From contig NC_083513.1 of the NCBI RefSeq assembly GCF_032362555.1, positions 6,448,001 through 6,512,000 on the forward strand: a DNA stretch of 64,000 nt, in the 5' to 3' direction. The DNA comes from Amyelois transitella (lineage: Eukaryota; Arthropoda; Insecta; Lepidoptera; Pyralidae). A program made the position numbers and the translations under genes. The stretch's first letter is position 1. Each line of letters starts with the position of its first letter. The notes under the pieces are model-generated. The model saw only the letters and a list, made by a program, of their open reading frames with translations, searched no databases and was not told where the DNA came from. Positions 33,901-44,900 of this stretch are shown one piece after another.

Positions 33901-36267
33901 ACCTGGTGTTGCTACTAAAATGTTGATTCCTGAAATAATAATTAACTTATTGCTATCATTTTGTTTATTTTTAAAGAGAACGTCAATGTTTTTTATAAGT
34001 GTTAATGGTTAAGGTATGTGATTCTGGAAGAGAGTATACAACATGTGACTATGAATGACACCTCAAGGTTTCAATGTTTCAGTTTCAGCTAAATGTTTCA
34101 ATCATTTAGTGATGTAAATTATGTTAAAATTTAAGTTGACATCAACCATCAATATTAATTTTCAATATAGGTCTGATTTATTACATCACTGCGTTTACGC
34201 CATTGAAGTGAATAAAAATAAGATTAACCTTTAGATAACTTCTGGGCTTCTGTTGTTCTGTTAGCTCCACCCATCACCATCCCATAAGTGTGATGATGAT
34301 ACTTCATCAGCTCCATCAATACTCCAAAAGTTTGCATTGCCAATTCCCTTGTCGGCGAAAGAATAATAACACCAGTTCCTTGAAAATCAAAATTTTATTA
34401 AATTTAAAATATTAATATAAAAGGAAAAACGGTTATATCTTACATTTAAAATGATCAGATATCCATTCTGTGTTCATAAAACGACTCTAATACATACTTC
34501 TCAGTCTCAAGCATTTGTTTTTAACCAGCAACAAATAAATCTCATCATTAGAGGCTCAATTTATTGATGTTAAAGAACAAACACCCAGGAAGTACGGAGT
34601 TCTCACATTCGCCTTTTTGTCATCACTCATTTAAAGATTATTTTGAGCCATACAGCTTTTTAGTCTTTTTTTTTGGTCTTTAGAGAGACTGTTTGCTCTG
34701 CTTGCCCTTATGAGATAAAGAAGTGATTGTATGTTTGTAAAAAAGAAGATTTCATGAGTTAAGATTATTAACTAAATACTCATGTGTTTGGATAATTAAC
34801 TAAATACTATGAATTTCTAGAAATGCAGGGTGGTGTCTGATAGCAAATTTATTTTATATTATAATATATTATATTTACCAAAGAAATTTATTTTATATTA
34901 TAATATATTATAAAAATTTATTTATGTTGTAATTAGTGAATTTTATGCTATGATATAAAAAGCTTAAATACAACCAACCAAAAATACTATGTTAAGACTT
35001 ACGGACAAAAAAGAAAAGTAATTACCATTTCTAGGCTTGAACTCCAGCTTATGAATAAGTTCAATTGCAGGAATTAAAAATGCGAGGGTCTTCCCAGATC
35101 CAGTCTTTGCTGCTCCCACGAGATCTCGACCCTCCAGCAATGGTGGTATTGCTTTGGCTTGGATTTCTGTCATGGTGGTGAAGCCCATGTCTTTTATGGC
35201 CATAAGAGTAGGCTCACACACTTTACCTTCCAAAGAAGAGAATTTCTGTTCTGATAAAATGCTGAGACTTAAACTGGACCCAGGCACTGGAATGAAAATA
35301 ATATCAGTATTATTATATAATTTGGTTTCTTGAATATAGTTACCAAGGGTGGAATTTACATTTAGTACCAAAAGTGTTTATTTAAATTTAATGTGGTAAT
35401 AAGTTAAGAGGATTAAAGATCATTATCAAGAAAAGGTAAATCTGCTGCAGAATTTACAAACAAGATTATTATAAAAAAAAATCAATAAGCTAGTAACTAT
35501 ACATACATTGGCTTTCATCATTTGTCTTTATTTCTATTTCATTGTCAGAGTCTGCTTCTTCACCATTATCATTTTCTTTTTTTACCTCAACTGGTTCTTC
35601 TTTGACATCAGCCTTTTTCTTTTTATGTTTTTCTGAAATATTAATTTGTCAATTATGAATTATTGATTTGAAACAATTATGTCAATGATTATGATTATAT
35701 ATACTTGAAAGGTTACATGGGAAAGATTACTTTTAATGGTTTTACTTTATGACAATATGGTCAAAAAGTTTGTCACCCAAAAAATTATGGCCAAATGAGC
35801 TTGAATGAAAAGGTAAGTTAAAAAGTTACAACTGGAAAGATGTATCTCTGCCTTACCTTTTAGAAAAAGGAGTATTTGTATACATGTACTAGGTATAATG
35901 ATAGTGTGACTAATGACTAAGTATGTATATATACACGGTTAATTTCGCTACAAAAGACTTACATTTCATAATATACTTACTTTTAGAATCTGGTTTAGAA
36001 TTGTCTTCATTGATTTCATGTGGTCGTTTCTTAGCTTCCTGTGGTTCCGATTCTGAAAAATTGAAACCTAATGTAATTAAAACAAAAAATTAATAACAAT
36101 ATTTACAAAAAAGGGTTATTTAAGTAACGTTTTAGAAAGAGTGAAGAGGTTAGATTCACTCAAAATTTACCTGCATTCATTGCATTAGATTCCTTGCTCA
36201 TAAGATGCAGTTTCCTCTTTTCCCTTTTTTTAATTTTACGCATCATAATCTTGTCTGGCATAACCAT
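30932..36267 (-). CDS. DDX18: DDX18/Has1/pitchoune DEAD-box RNA helicase, 11 exons
   Basis: A nucleolar RNA helicase acting in pre-60S ribosome maturation. Exons: 36267-36171, 36052-35981, 35632-35507, 35286-35026, 34378-34229, 33929-33765, 32987-32846, 32589-32430, 32112-31960, 31813-31643, 31261-30932. Sum 1827 nt, 608 aa, phases consistent throughout. The N-terminus is Lys/Arg-rich then acidic (residues 1-98). RecA-like domain 1: GFTTMTEIQ, motif [10 protein letters not shown] (157-165), [20 protein letters not shown] (268-271), SAT (299-301). RecA-like domain 2: [11 protein letters not shown] and HRVGRTAR (446-453). The last exon has the family's C-terminal extension and a basic, Gly-rich tail ending [15 protein letters not shown] near twin lies in tandem at 50241-38998. 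AATAAA follows the stop within ~25 nt. Confidence 0.94.
31443..31522. repeat. Perfect 24-bp inverted repeat with 32-base loop
   Basis: The arms 31443-31466 (starts GAGTTATTGATG) and 31499-31522 (starts ACTTCAAACT) are exact reverse complements around a 32-base loop. It lies in intron 10 of DDX18, about 120 bp downstream of the exon-10 donor on the minus strand. The total length of 80 nt and perfect stem would allow a hairpin RNA, but no other evidence supports one. Confidence 0.88.
33350..33625 (+). mobile_element. Possible repeat fragment in DDX18 intron 6
   Basis: The segment includes CCATTCCCGTGGGATTGTTT, GATTTCCGATATTCCCACGA and a 10-bp palindrome AAGTACTGAC/GTCAGTACTT at 33584-33608. 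It has no counterpart in the paralogous intron of the tandem copy, so it was probably gained after duplication. The family is not recognised. Confidence 0.35.
34655..34742 (-). mobile_element. Old interspersed repeat remnant shared by both DDX18 twins
   Basis: GACTGTTTGCTCTGCTTGCC ... GATAAAGAAGTGATTGTATG is a reversed, diverged part of the GGTAGACAGAGCC repeat. The matching intron of the tandem copy has a parallel remnant at 48012-48085, so the insertion predates the duplication. Confidence 0.5.
34844..34912. repeat. Short tandem duplication in DDX18 intron 4
   Basis: The phrase AAATTTATTTTATATTATAA followed by TATATTA occurs twice, ~40 bp apart. A simple recent local duplication. Confidence 0.7.
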
Positions 36268-36429
36268 TTAGGAAATTGAGATAGTAAAATAAAAGTTAAA
36301 ATTAAAAACGTGGGTCAACAATAAAGTTCAATAAACACGACGACAGTTACGACTACGACAGGAGTACCTACAGTACAGGACAGATCCAGACAGTGTTGCC
36401 AACCCCAAAAAGCTAAAAAGCAACTCGCC

Positions 36430-37079
36430 TAGGGATGATCGATATTCATCGATGTTGAATAAATATCGATGTTAGCTGGAAAACATCGATGTCATGATTT
36501 CAATATTATCGACACATCGATGTTTTAGGAATAAATATATTGAAAAAAAAATTATAAATTTGTTATAAAAAAGAATAATAATTTGTCTGGTCAACGTGAC
36601 ACAAATATGCCTTTGGAATCACAATTTTATTTAAAAAGTCCGGTAGCTGAGTTAAAAAAAGACCCATTACTCCTATGGAAATGCTAAGATCCACCTATCC
36701 AAATTAGAAGAAAATAGCTCTTAAGTATATTTTGTATTGTACAGCTACATCCACAGCTTCAGAAAGGCTTATTTCTAAAGCTGGCCAACTCCTATACCAG
36801 CAACGTAACCGATTGAAGGAAAATATCTGTCAAAGTAATTTTTTTTTTACAAAGTGTGAACAAAAGATACTGAGATTTTTAATATTTTTGTTTAACGTTA
36901 TTACAATTATAATAAATAATTTTCATAAATATAATAGACAGCTTTATTTTATTTTTAAAAAACATAAATATTTTACAGATTTCGATGTTTTTGAATCGAT
37001 GTTTATCGCACATCGATACTTTTGATTCGATGTTAACATCGATGTCAACATCAATGTTTTTTAATATCGATCATCCCTA
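36430..37079 (+). mobile_element. Internally deleted hAT-type DNA transposon
   Basis: The ends are a perfect 17-bp inverted repeat, TAGGGATGATCGATATT at 36430-36446 and its complement at 37063-37079. Inside each end are many copies of CATCGATGTT-like subterminal motifs. The internal frame near 36741-36880 reads ATSTASERLISKAGQLLYQQ then RNRLK, the conserved C-terminal dimerisation segment of hAT transposases. The catalytic part is missing. I found no clear 8-bp target duplication, so one flank may have changed. Confidence 0.82.
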
Positions 37080-37699
37080 AATGTTAAAGTAAGCGGATTA
37101 TTTTCTTAGTTACAAGAACTCACATACATTGACATATTTGTAATTTTGATTTTTGTTCTTTTGTTGTAATAAAAGAGCAAAAATTAAAGTATTATTATTT
37201 TTCAGTTTCAATTGCCTTATCTTCAATGTTTTCAGACTCATTATTATTTTTAAAATCATACATATTTTCGTTGAATTTCTTCATGTGCCTTTCTGTGGCT
37301 TCAAATGAATAGCAATCAGTTATTTCGGATTTAGTGTGTCTAAGGAATTTACCATCTAGTGTCATTGTGTTTTATTATGTAGTGGTTATCAAAAAATGTT
37401 TGCAGTATAATAGATGGCGCCGAACGCTAGTTGAAAAAGCAAGCAAGCGTGAGGAAAAAAAGTGTCCATTTCCATAAACTAGAGAGTTGTGTAGTTGTAC
37501 ACCCAGTGTTGTCCTATCGCTTTTATTGATATCGATTGTATTAAATTCTTTAATTAACAAACAGTAACAAACAGTCGCACACATTGACAGCATAACGCGG
37601 CGGGCTAGTCAGCAAATGGAATCTAATAAAATCTGCGCATCCACCCGTTGCTCATATCCCACCATTAAGTATAAAGTGTAATGTATTTTTGTACATGGA

Positions 37700-37765
37700 T
37701 ATGTCACGTCTCTTTCCCAGAGGAGAAGGCAGAGACTACATCTTTTGACTTGTTACTACTTTTTC
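37700..37765 (-). mobile_element. RTE LINE 3' tail fragment
   Basis: GTCACGTCTCTTTCCCAGAG followed by GAGAAGGCAGAGACTACATC is a slightly diverged reverse complement of the RTE 3' end. Confidence 0.75.
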
Positions 37766-37986
37766 AAAAGTGTAAACAAAAGTCAAAATATGGTGAAATT
37801 TAAAAGTAAACGATTAAGTGGTAAATGCGACTGGTGGTCACGGAAAACAACACAAACATTGCAGATATAATAAAACTATATTTGGTACTGAATTTTAGGG
37901 ATAAACTACACAATTTCGCAGACAACAAAAAAAACGCGCTAGTTTCTCCGCGCGCGTACTTGAGACGACGCCTTCGATATTTGAAT

Positions 37987-38595
37987 TAGGAATGTGAAAA
38001 AATAATCAATTATGGAAATAAACGATTAAAAATTTTTTAAAAGTAAAAATTGATTTTCATACCTGATTTTTTTTAAAATTAGTAATCGATTTTTTTTATA
38101 ATCATGCAATAAATGCACTCCGACATTACGTTTGGTCTTCTGGCTTGGAGCCCGGAACGCAAATTGCAAAGAATACAATCATAGCTCCATAATATTACAT
38201 AAACACCAACTGTGCATGCTTCCTGTGTTTTTAAAACAGTTTAGATGATTCATTTAATCAACCATTCACTAGATGGATAGTCGATGAACTGTATTTTACC
38301 GACATTTAGTTGGTATGTTATTAATTATTCGTGGTTGAAACTTCATTTTTCAAGCTTGATTGTTTTAAAACTTTAATTTTTGTTGATTATATAAGAAAGT
38401 ACTGTTTCTGTTGTTTATTTTACATTAATTATATATTTTTTATGACATTAATTGAAAAATTAGGAAAAAAGTTATCAATATAATAATATCGATTATTTTC
38501 TTAAGAAAATCGATTTTTTATTAATCGAGTTTCATACATTAGAAATAAACCGATTAAATAAACATTGATTTTTTATCAGCAATGTCTCATCCCTA
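37987..38595. mobile_element. Non-autonomous hAT-type element with 8-bp target duplication
   Basis: The element begins TAGGAATGTGAAAAAATAAT and ends TGTCTCATCCCTA; the ends are imperfect inverted copies (TAGG-ATG). It is flanked on both sides by the same 8 bases, ATTTGAAT (37979-37986 and 38596-38603). An 8-bp duplication and TAGGG-type ends are the hAT signature. The 609-bp interior is AT-rich with repeated ATCGATT-like motifs and no coding capacity. Confidence 0.85.
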
Positions 38596-38997
38596 ATTTG
38601 AATGTAGGGCGCAGTGGGTGTTACCATAAAGAAACTAGGTTTCCTTTTTTCAAAACTTCAATGAACCCTAGAGCGCCACAATCTTTGTCGATACTTGACA
38701 TGTCTTTTTAAAATGACATTTTAAATTTCGCAGTATTTTCAAATACATAATTATTTGCCAGCGCGTTGTTTTCTTAACAAGTGGTATTTTAGAAATTATC
38801 GTGTGTTGAATAAATATATGTGTATCTATCATTTTGTTCATGTTATTTTGGCAATAATTTTGGGAACATTTAGGGGTTTCAGACAAAATACATACACCAG
38901 TATAGTGTGCAGATGGATGGATACTTAACAATAATAAAACAACTACAAAATTATAAATTAGTTTTATTAAAAAACCTATCTAATTATTACTTGTCAC

Positions 38998-41900
38998 TTA
39001 ATTATTAAAGCGTTTATGACCACCTTTTTGTCTGTATATCTTAGTTTTCTGCTCCTTATTGCTCTGGCTTGCTTTGGCTTTAACTGCTTGGAGGCGGGCC
39101 GTCTTTGTTATGTTTAATTTTACAGCGGGAGGGAAAGCAAAACCAAATGATTTTGCTACTTTAGCCAAATCAATCTTATTGATGTCAAATATATTCTTCA
39201 ATTTGTGAGAATCGTAAGCCCTGAGATAGCTCCTGTATGCATCCTTGGCACATTGTTTCAGGTAATAGTTTCTTGATAATAACTTTTCCAACTGAAAAAA
39301 AAAGAGTTTGATGGTTATTTGTGATTTTAATGTAATGGCATTAAATTTGCTCATGGGTCTGACAAACAAAAACTAATGCAGACCAAATCATATAAATATT
39401 TGTTTATGCCCTTGGGAATCAAAACCAAGACTCTCGTAGTAGCCAGGTGTTAACCGCAGCGCCAAGGAGGTTGACTATTTATAAAACATAGATGTTAAAA
39501 TATGTTAGAGATAAAAAAAAATATTTGTCTTCAAAATATACACAAAAATTTTGAAGACAAATAAAACCCATTTTGACCTAGGGGAGTAATAATATATGTA
39601 TAAGGATTTCCAACCAACCGGCAACTGAATATCAGCCACCTTGTCCTGAGAGTATTCATATTGATTTAGGGTGACCTTCCACTGCTTCAGATACCAAAGG
39701 AATCCCAATTCCTCGCGCCGCAGGAACATCAACGCGTGCCCGTTGGTACCGAGACCCCTCGCTGTTCTGCCCACACGGTGAATGTATTCCTGGAGCAAAA
39801 GTTAATATATATATAAGTTAGTACATACATACATACACAAATATAATCACGTCTGTATCCCTTGTGGGGTAGACAAGACCAACAGTCTTGTAAACAATGA
39901 TAAGTCACATATAGCTGTTTGGCTTAATGACAGAATATAAGTAAGTAAATATAAAATAATAAAAAGTAAATACATATATAAGTTGAAATATGCATAAAGT
40001 AGGTTTCTTCACTGACTAGTTTTGTTTTATTCAAGCCAGTGCCAAAGTAAAGTTTAAGATTAGTGTAATGAGAAACTAACTCAACAACATTTTAGTTAGG
40101 GCCCAAACCAGGCCAATAAAAAAGAAACATTCATCATAACTTGACCAAGGTTATTAATGCTAAACAATGTGAGTCTGTGACAACAATCCAGTAAGTAAAT
40201 TGCACATCTATATACTCATTTAGATAACTAGAATATTATTTATTACCTTAGGATCATCAGGTGGGTCATATTGTATAATCCAATCTACAGCTGGAATGTC
40301 TAGGCCTCTAGCCGCTACGTCCGTACATAAAAGTATACCGGACTCTGCATTGCAGAACTGGAAGAAAGTTGTAGTGCGCTCTGCTTGCTCTTGTTTGCCC
40401 TAAAAAGATTGAGAAATATTATTTAATTACAATTTCCTGCACTAGCAATCTTACAAGCCTTAGTAATTAAATAAATGTAAAATAAAACATTTGCTATCCA
40501 TAATCAAATCAAATCAAATCAAATCAAATCAAATCTATTTATTGTGGAGCACAGGTAAAAAGATAATATAATTATATAGAGTACCACTGAGTCCTGTCTT
40601 TACAGACGTACAATAATTAATTACATACATTTATATAAAATAAAGTCAACATAAAAATTTAAATTAAATTGAAAATGTCAGTACACGCATCAAAAATAAG
40701 AATTATATAAATTAAATCGAATTATTATGTCAAATTGTCTTGTAGAAAATCTTTAACACTGTAATAACATCTTTCTATTAAAAGCTGTTTAATTGTCTTT
40801 TTAAATGTCACTAAATCTTCGGTCTTATAACTATCTGGCAATTTATTAAAAATCTTAGGAGCCATCCCGATGACATTATTACTGATCAAAGATTTTTGAT
40901 GTCCTCCAATAACCAACTTTTGCTGGTATTGAGGTCTCACACGATCTGGCCTCATTCTTATGTCCGCTATTTTTGTAAACAAGTGGGGATTAGATTTTAC
41001 AAAAAGACAAACTTCTAATATATAAATACTGGGTAATGTTAACATTTTATGTGCTTTAAACATAGGCACACAGCTGTCTCTAGATTTCAGTCCACACATC
41101 GATCTGATACATCTTTTTTGGGCCTTGAAGACTTTGTTAACTTCTACCGCATTACCCCAAAATATTACACCATAGTTTAAATGAGGGGTGACTAAACCAT
41201 GATAAGCCACCAATGCAGCTTCTAATTTAACTTTTTTAGATATCCTAAATAACGCATAAGCCGATTTGTTTAGTTTTTTACATACTTCTTCGATATGAGA
41301 AGACCATGATAATTGACTGTCAACAGTAAGGCCAAGGAACTTTGTCGTTTGAACTTCGTCAATATTTTGACTATTATATTGTATGTTAAGATTAGGTGGT
41401 ATTTTTCTATTATAAAATTGCATAACTTTAGTTTTCATTAAATTAATTTTTAAATTATTAGTTTCTAACCATTGAATTATATCATTTATTGTATTATTTA
41501 TGTCATATTCGTACTCCTTCGGGTCGTCACATTTAATAATTGCAGTGCTATCGTCTGCAAATAGTACCATTTTTTGCTGTACTTTTTGAGGTAAATCATT
41601 AATATAAATGAGAAACAGAAGCGGCCCAAGGACGCTTCCTTGAGGAACGCCGAACTTGTTTATTCTATATCCTGACAGATGATTGATTTCTTGCTTTTTT
41701 TTGGGACAAATACTGGTTATTTCCACGCATTGGCTTCTGTTATCTAAGTAAGATTTTATTAAATTTAATACATTTCCTCTGATGCCGTACGTATTTAATT
41801 TGTTCAATAGTCTATTGCGATTAACAAAGTCAAATGCTTGTGTCATATCGGTATACACTACGCATACAGGGTTCCTCTTATCCACATTTTTCATTACAAT

Positions 41901-44900
41901 GTCCAGCATATCATATATCGCCATACTAATTGTCTTATTCTTTCTAAATCCCTTTTGTTCGTCACATAAAATTTTATATTTAGTCAAGTAATTGTAAATG
42001 GAGTCATATAAATATTTTTCAAAAATCTTTGTAAAAATTGTTCCAAGTGCCACTGGCCTAAAATTAGACATAATTTTTTTATCCCCTTTTTTATGTAGTG
42101 GTTTTATAATAGTTGGTTTAAGTTTATCAGGATAAATACCAGCAGAAATGCACATATTGATGAGAAAACATATATGTGGGGCAATATCTTCACAAACAGA
42201 CTTAACCACTTTTGTGGAGATATCATCGTAACCTGTACTATTGGTGTTTTTTAGTGTTCTTACAATTTTTATTACTTCCTCAGTCATAATTGGCATTAAA
42301 AACATAGATTGTGGCTGAAATATTAGATCAACTTTATCATATAATTTATTCGAAGAGTTTTCAATTTTTTCAATAAAGTACGCATTAAAAGCCTCTGCTA
42401 TTGATTTAGGATCTGATATTGAGTTATCATCGTGTTGAACTTCTGATATGTAGTCTTTTTTTTTATATTTATCATTTATTATTTGCCAAGTTGCTTTAGA
42501 TTTATTTTGTGCGTTGTTGATGTAAAATGTATTTTGAGCCTTCTGTGTTAAATTGATTATGGTTTTAAATTTTTTTGAGTAATTTTTTAAATTAATTTTG
42601 TTCTGCCTAGATGGCGCTGTTCTATGTTTCCATAATAAACTTCTTTTTCTTCGACTGCAAATTTTTATTCCTTTTGAAATCCATCTCAATTTCTTCTTAC
42701 TTTTAAATATTTTTATTTTAAGCGGAAAACAGAGATTGTAAATCATTTGAAAATTATCAAAGAAATGATTGAAAGCAGTATTGGGATCATCTGTATTATA
42801 GATACCAGAAAAGGGAAAGTTTTTTATGTGGTTTTCAAAAAGTTTTAAATATTCAATCGACAAATCTCTTTTTTTAGCACGCCATTGACTTAATTTGTTG
42901 ATTTTATCCATCGGTATCACTATGATTTGAGCTGAATGGTCCGACAACGCGAATTCTATTACCTGATTTTTACATTTGAGTTGTAAGTTGTGGGCAAAAT
43001 TATCTAAGCATGTTTGAGAACTCGGTCTAGTTACTTGTCTTATTTGTAATTTGAGATTATAACCCATTAGAAAATATTCAAATTCCTGGGCTAAATTCGT
43101 TTTTTTTAATACGTCAATATTGAAGTCTCCACACATAACAATTCTTTTATTACATTTTTTAAATAATCTTTTAAAAATTAAATCTAACCTATAATAAAAA
43201 GTCTCAAAATCCTTTGAAGTTGAAGGTCTGTATACACATAATACAAATAAATTACATTGAATTAATTCAACCGCACAGCACTCTACTATATCAGGCACAG
43301 ATAGTTCCGCAACATAATTCAACTCATTGAAACTTACATCATTTTTTACTAAAATGCATGTTCCTCCACGTTTAATATTTTTTCTGGAATAGATGGCCGC
43401 AGAACGATAATTTGGAATGTTCAATTCTTCTTCATCACCAGATTTTATGAAATGTTCAGATATACAAATAACATCTACATAAATTTTTTTATCGGCTAAC
43501 TCTTCCAGATGTACTGACAAAAGATCTGACTTATTTATCAAACCCGCAATATTTTGATGTAAAATAGTCAAGTTTAAATTATTGTATTTATTTAGGAAAA
43601 AAATCAGAACTTGAAGCAGGGCTTACTTTATCCATAATATCATATTCGTCACTGTTTAAATTTTCATTATCAATTATATTCAAAATTAATTCCTGTAAGT
43701 CCCTAAATATTTGCTTAATACCATTATTATTAATAGTACCAGATCGTATGGAAAACATGTCATAATCATAGGAAAGATTCAAATTTGAATCAAGCAAATA
43801 TGCGTAATTATGCGTATGAATATCTAGGTATAACAGATTGTTGAAACATTCAAGTCGCCAATTGAAAATCGTGGAGTTATTGTTACATACAAATGTCGGC
43901 AAACATAGTACAATATTAGTATGTGTTATTAATTGTAATTCTTCTCTTAAGTTTAACACTATATCAAAATAATTATTAGTTTTCTTGAAGTCTTCATCTC
44001 CAATAAAGATGACGCAGCAGTCTTTGTTAGTGTATTCTTTTAATTTATTATTTAAGTCTTCAATCATATTCTTGATTCCACAATTCGGCTTTAAATAATG
44101 ACATATCCTGTAATTTCCAAAAGTACTTTCGGCAATGGACAGCATCTTGTTATTTTTATTAGTACTTATTAAGCATATTTTTGTTACACTCTTTGTATCA
44201 CTTACGTCTGGTTTCTGAAGTTTTTGTTTACTTCTGTTATTGTCTTCTTTTTCTATTTTATCTTCTGCTAAATTTGAAATCGATTTAGAAGATTTATGGT
44301 CATCTTTATCATTAATTAATTGAATACCTGTCTTCTTATTTTCGTTATCTTTATCACTAATTTTTTTAATTTTGTTATCTATCTTTTTATTTTCGTCATC
44401 TTTATCAATAAAATCATGATCTTGTCTATTTGCCAAATTTAATTTTGTAGGACTTTCTTGATAAAGCCTTTGGGAAAGTGTCGATTCTTGAAACCTTTTT
44501 TTACTTTTCTTTTTTACAGAAGCAGGAGATAAAACTTTTTCTGTACAAATTTTTTTATATGTTTCTATTACTTTTTGGCATCTATGTACTTCATTTTTTA
44601 ATTTTATATTTTCCTCGTTCAAATTATCTATTTCATTGTTCGCTGAAAGTAATTTCGATTCAAGATTTTCAATCCGTTCCTGAATTTCAATCTGTGTAAC
44701 ACTGTTGTTAATAGATGTATTAGGTAGGCTCATTATCGTCGAATCTAACAAAGAAGAGTTATCAGAATCATTTAGTGAATTTGATATTTCTGGTCGCCTA
44801 AAAGTAATATTTTCTGAGTCCATTTATGTTTCTAAAGATATTCTTCTATTGGAACGGAACGTTTTGACTGGCAAATATGCAGGAACTCAAATTTAAAAAA

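Larger units (their letters stand above)
36268..38997. other. Spacer between tandem DDX18 copies
   Basis: It contains the DDX18 promoter region, two hAT-type elements (36430-37079 and 37987-38595), and an RTE tail (37700-37765). A stretch at about 37430-37540 (GCGTGAGGAAAAAAAGTGTC, GTGTTGTCC, ATCGCTTT) also lies upstream of the second copy at about 50385-50490. I see no further gene. Confidence 0.6.

Noticed and set aside
40502-40535. (AAATC)n array as a CRISPR-like or regulatory repeat
   Set aside because: The unit is 5 bp with no spacers and it is the expected simple-repeat tail of the LINE that ends there.
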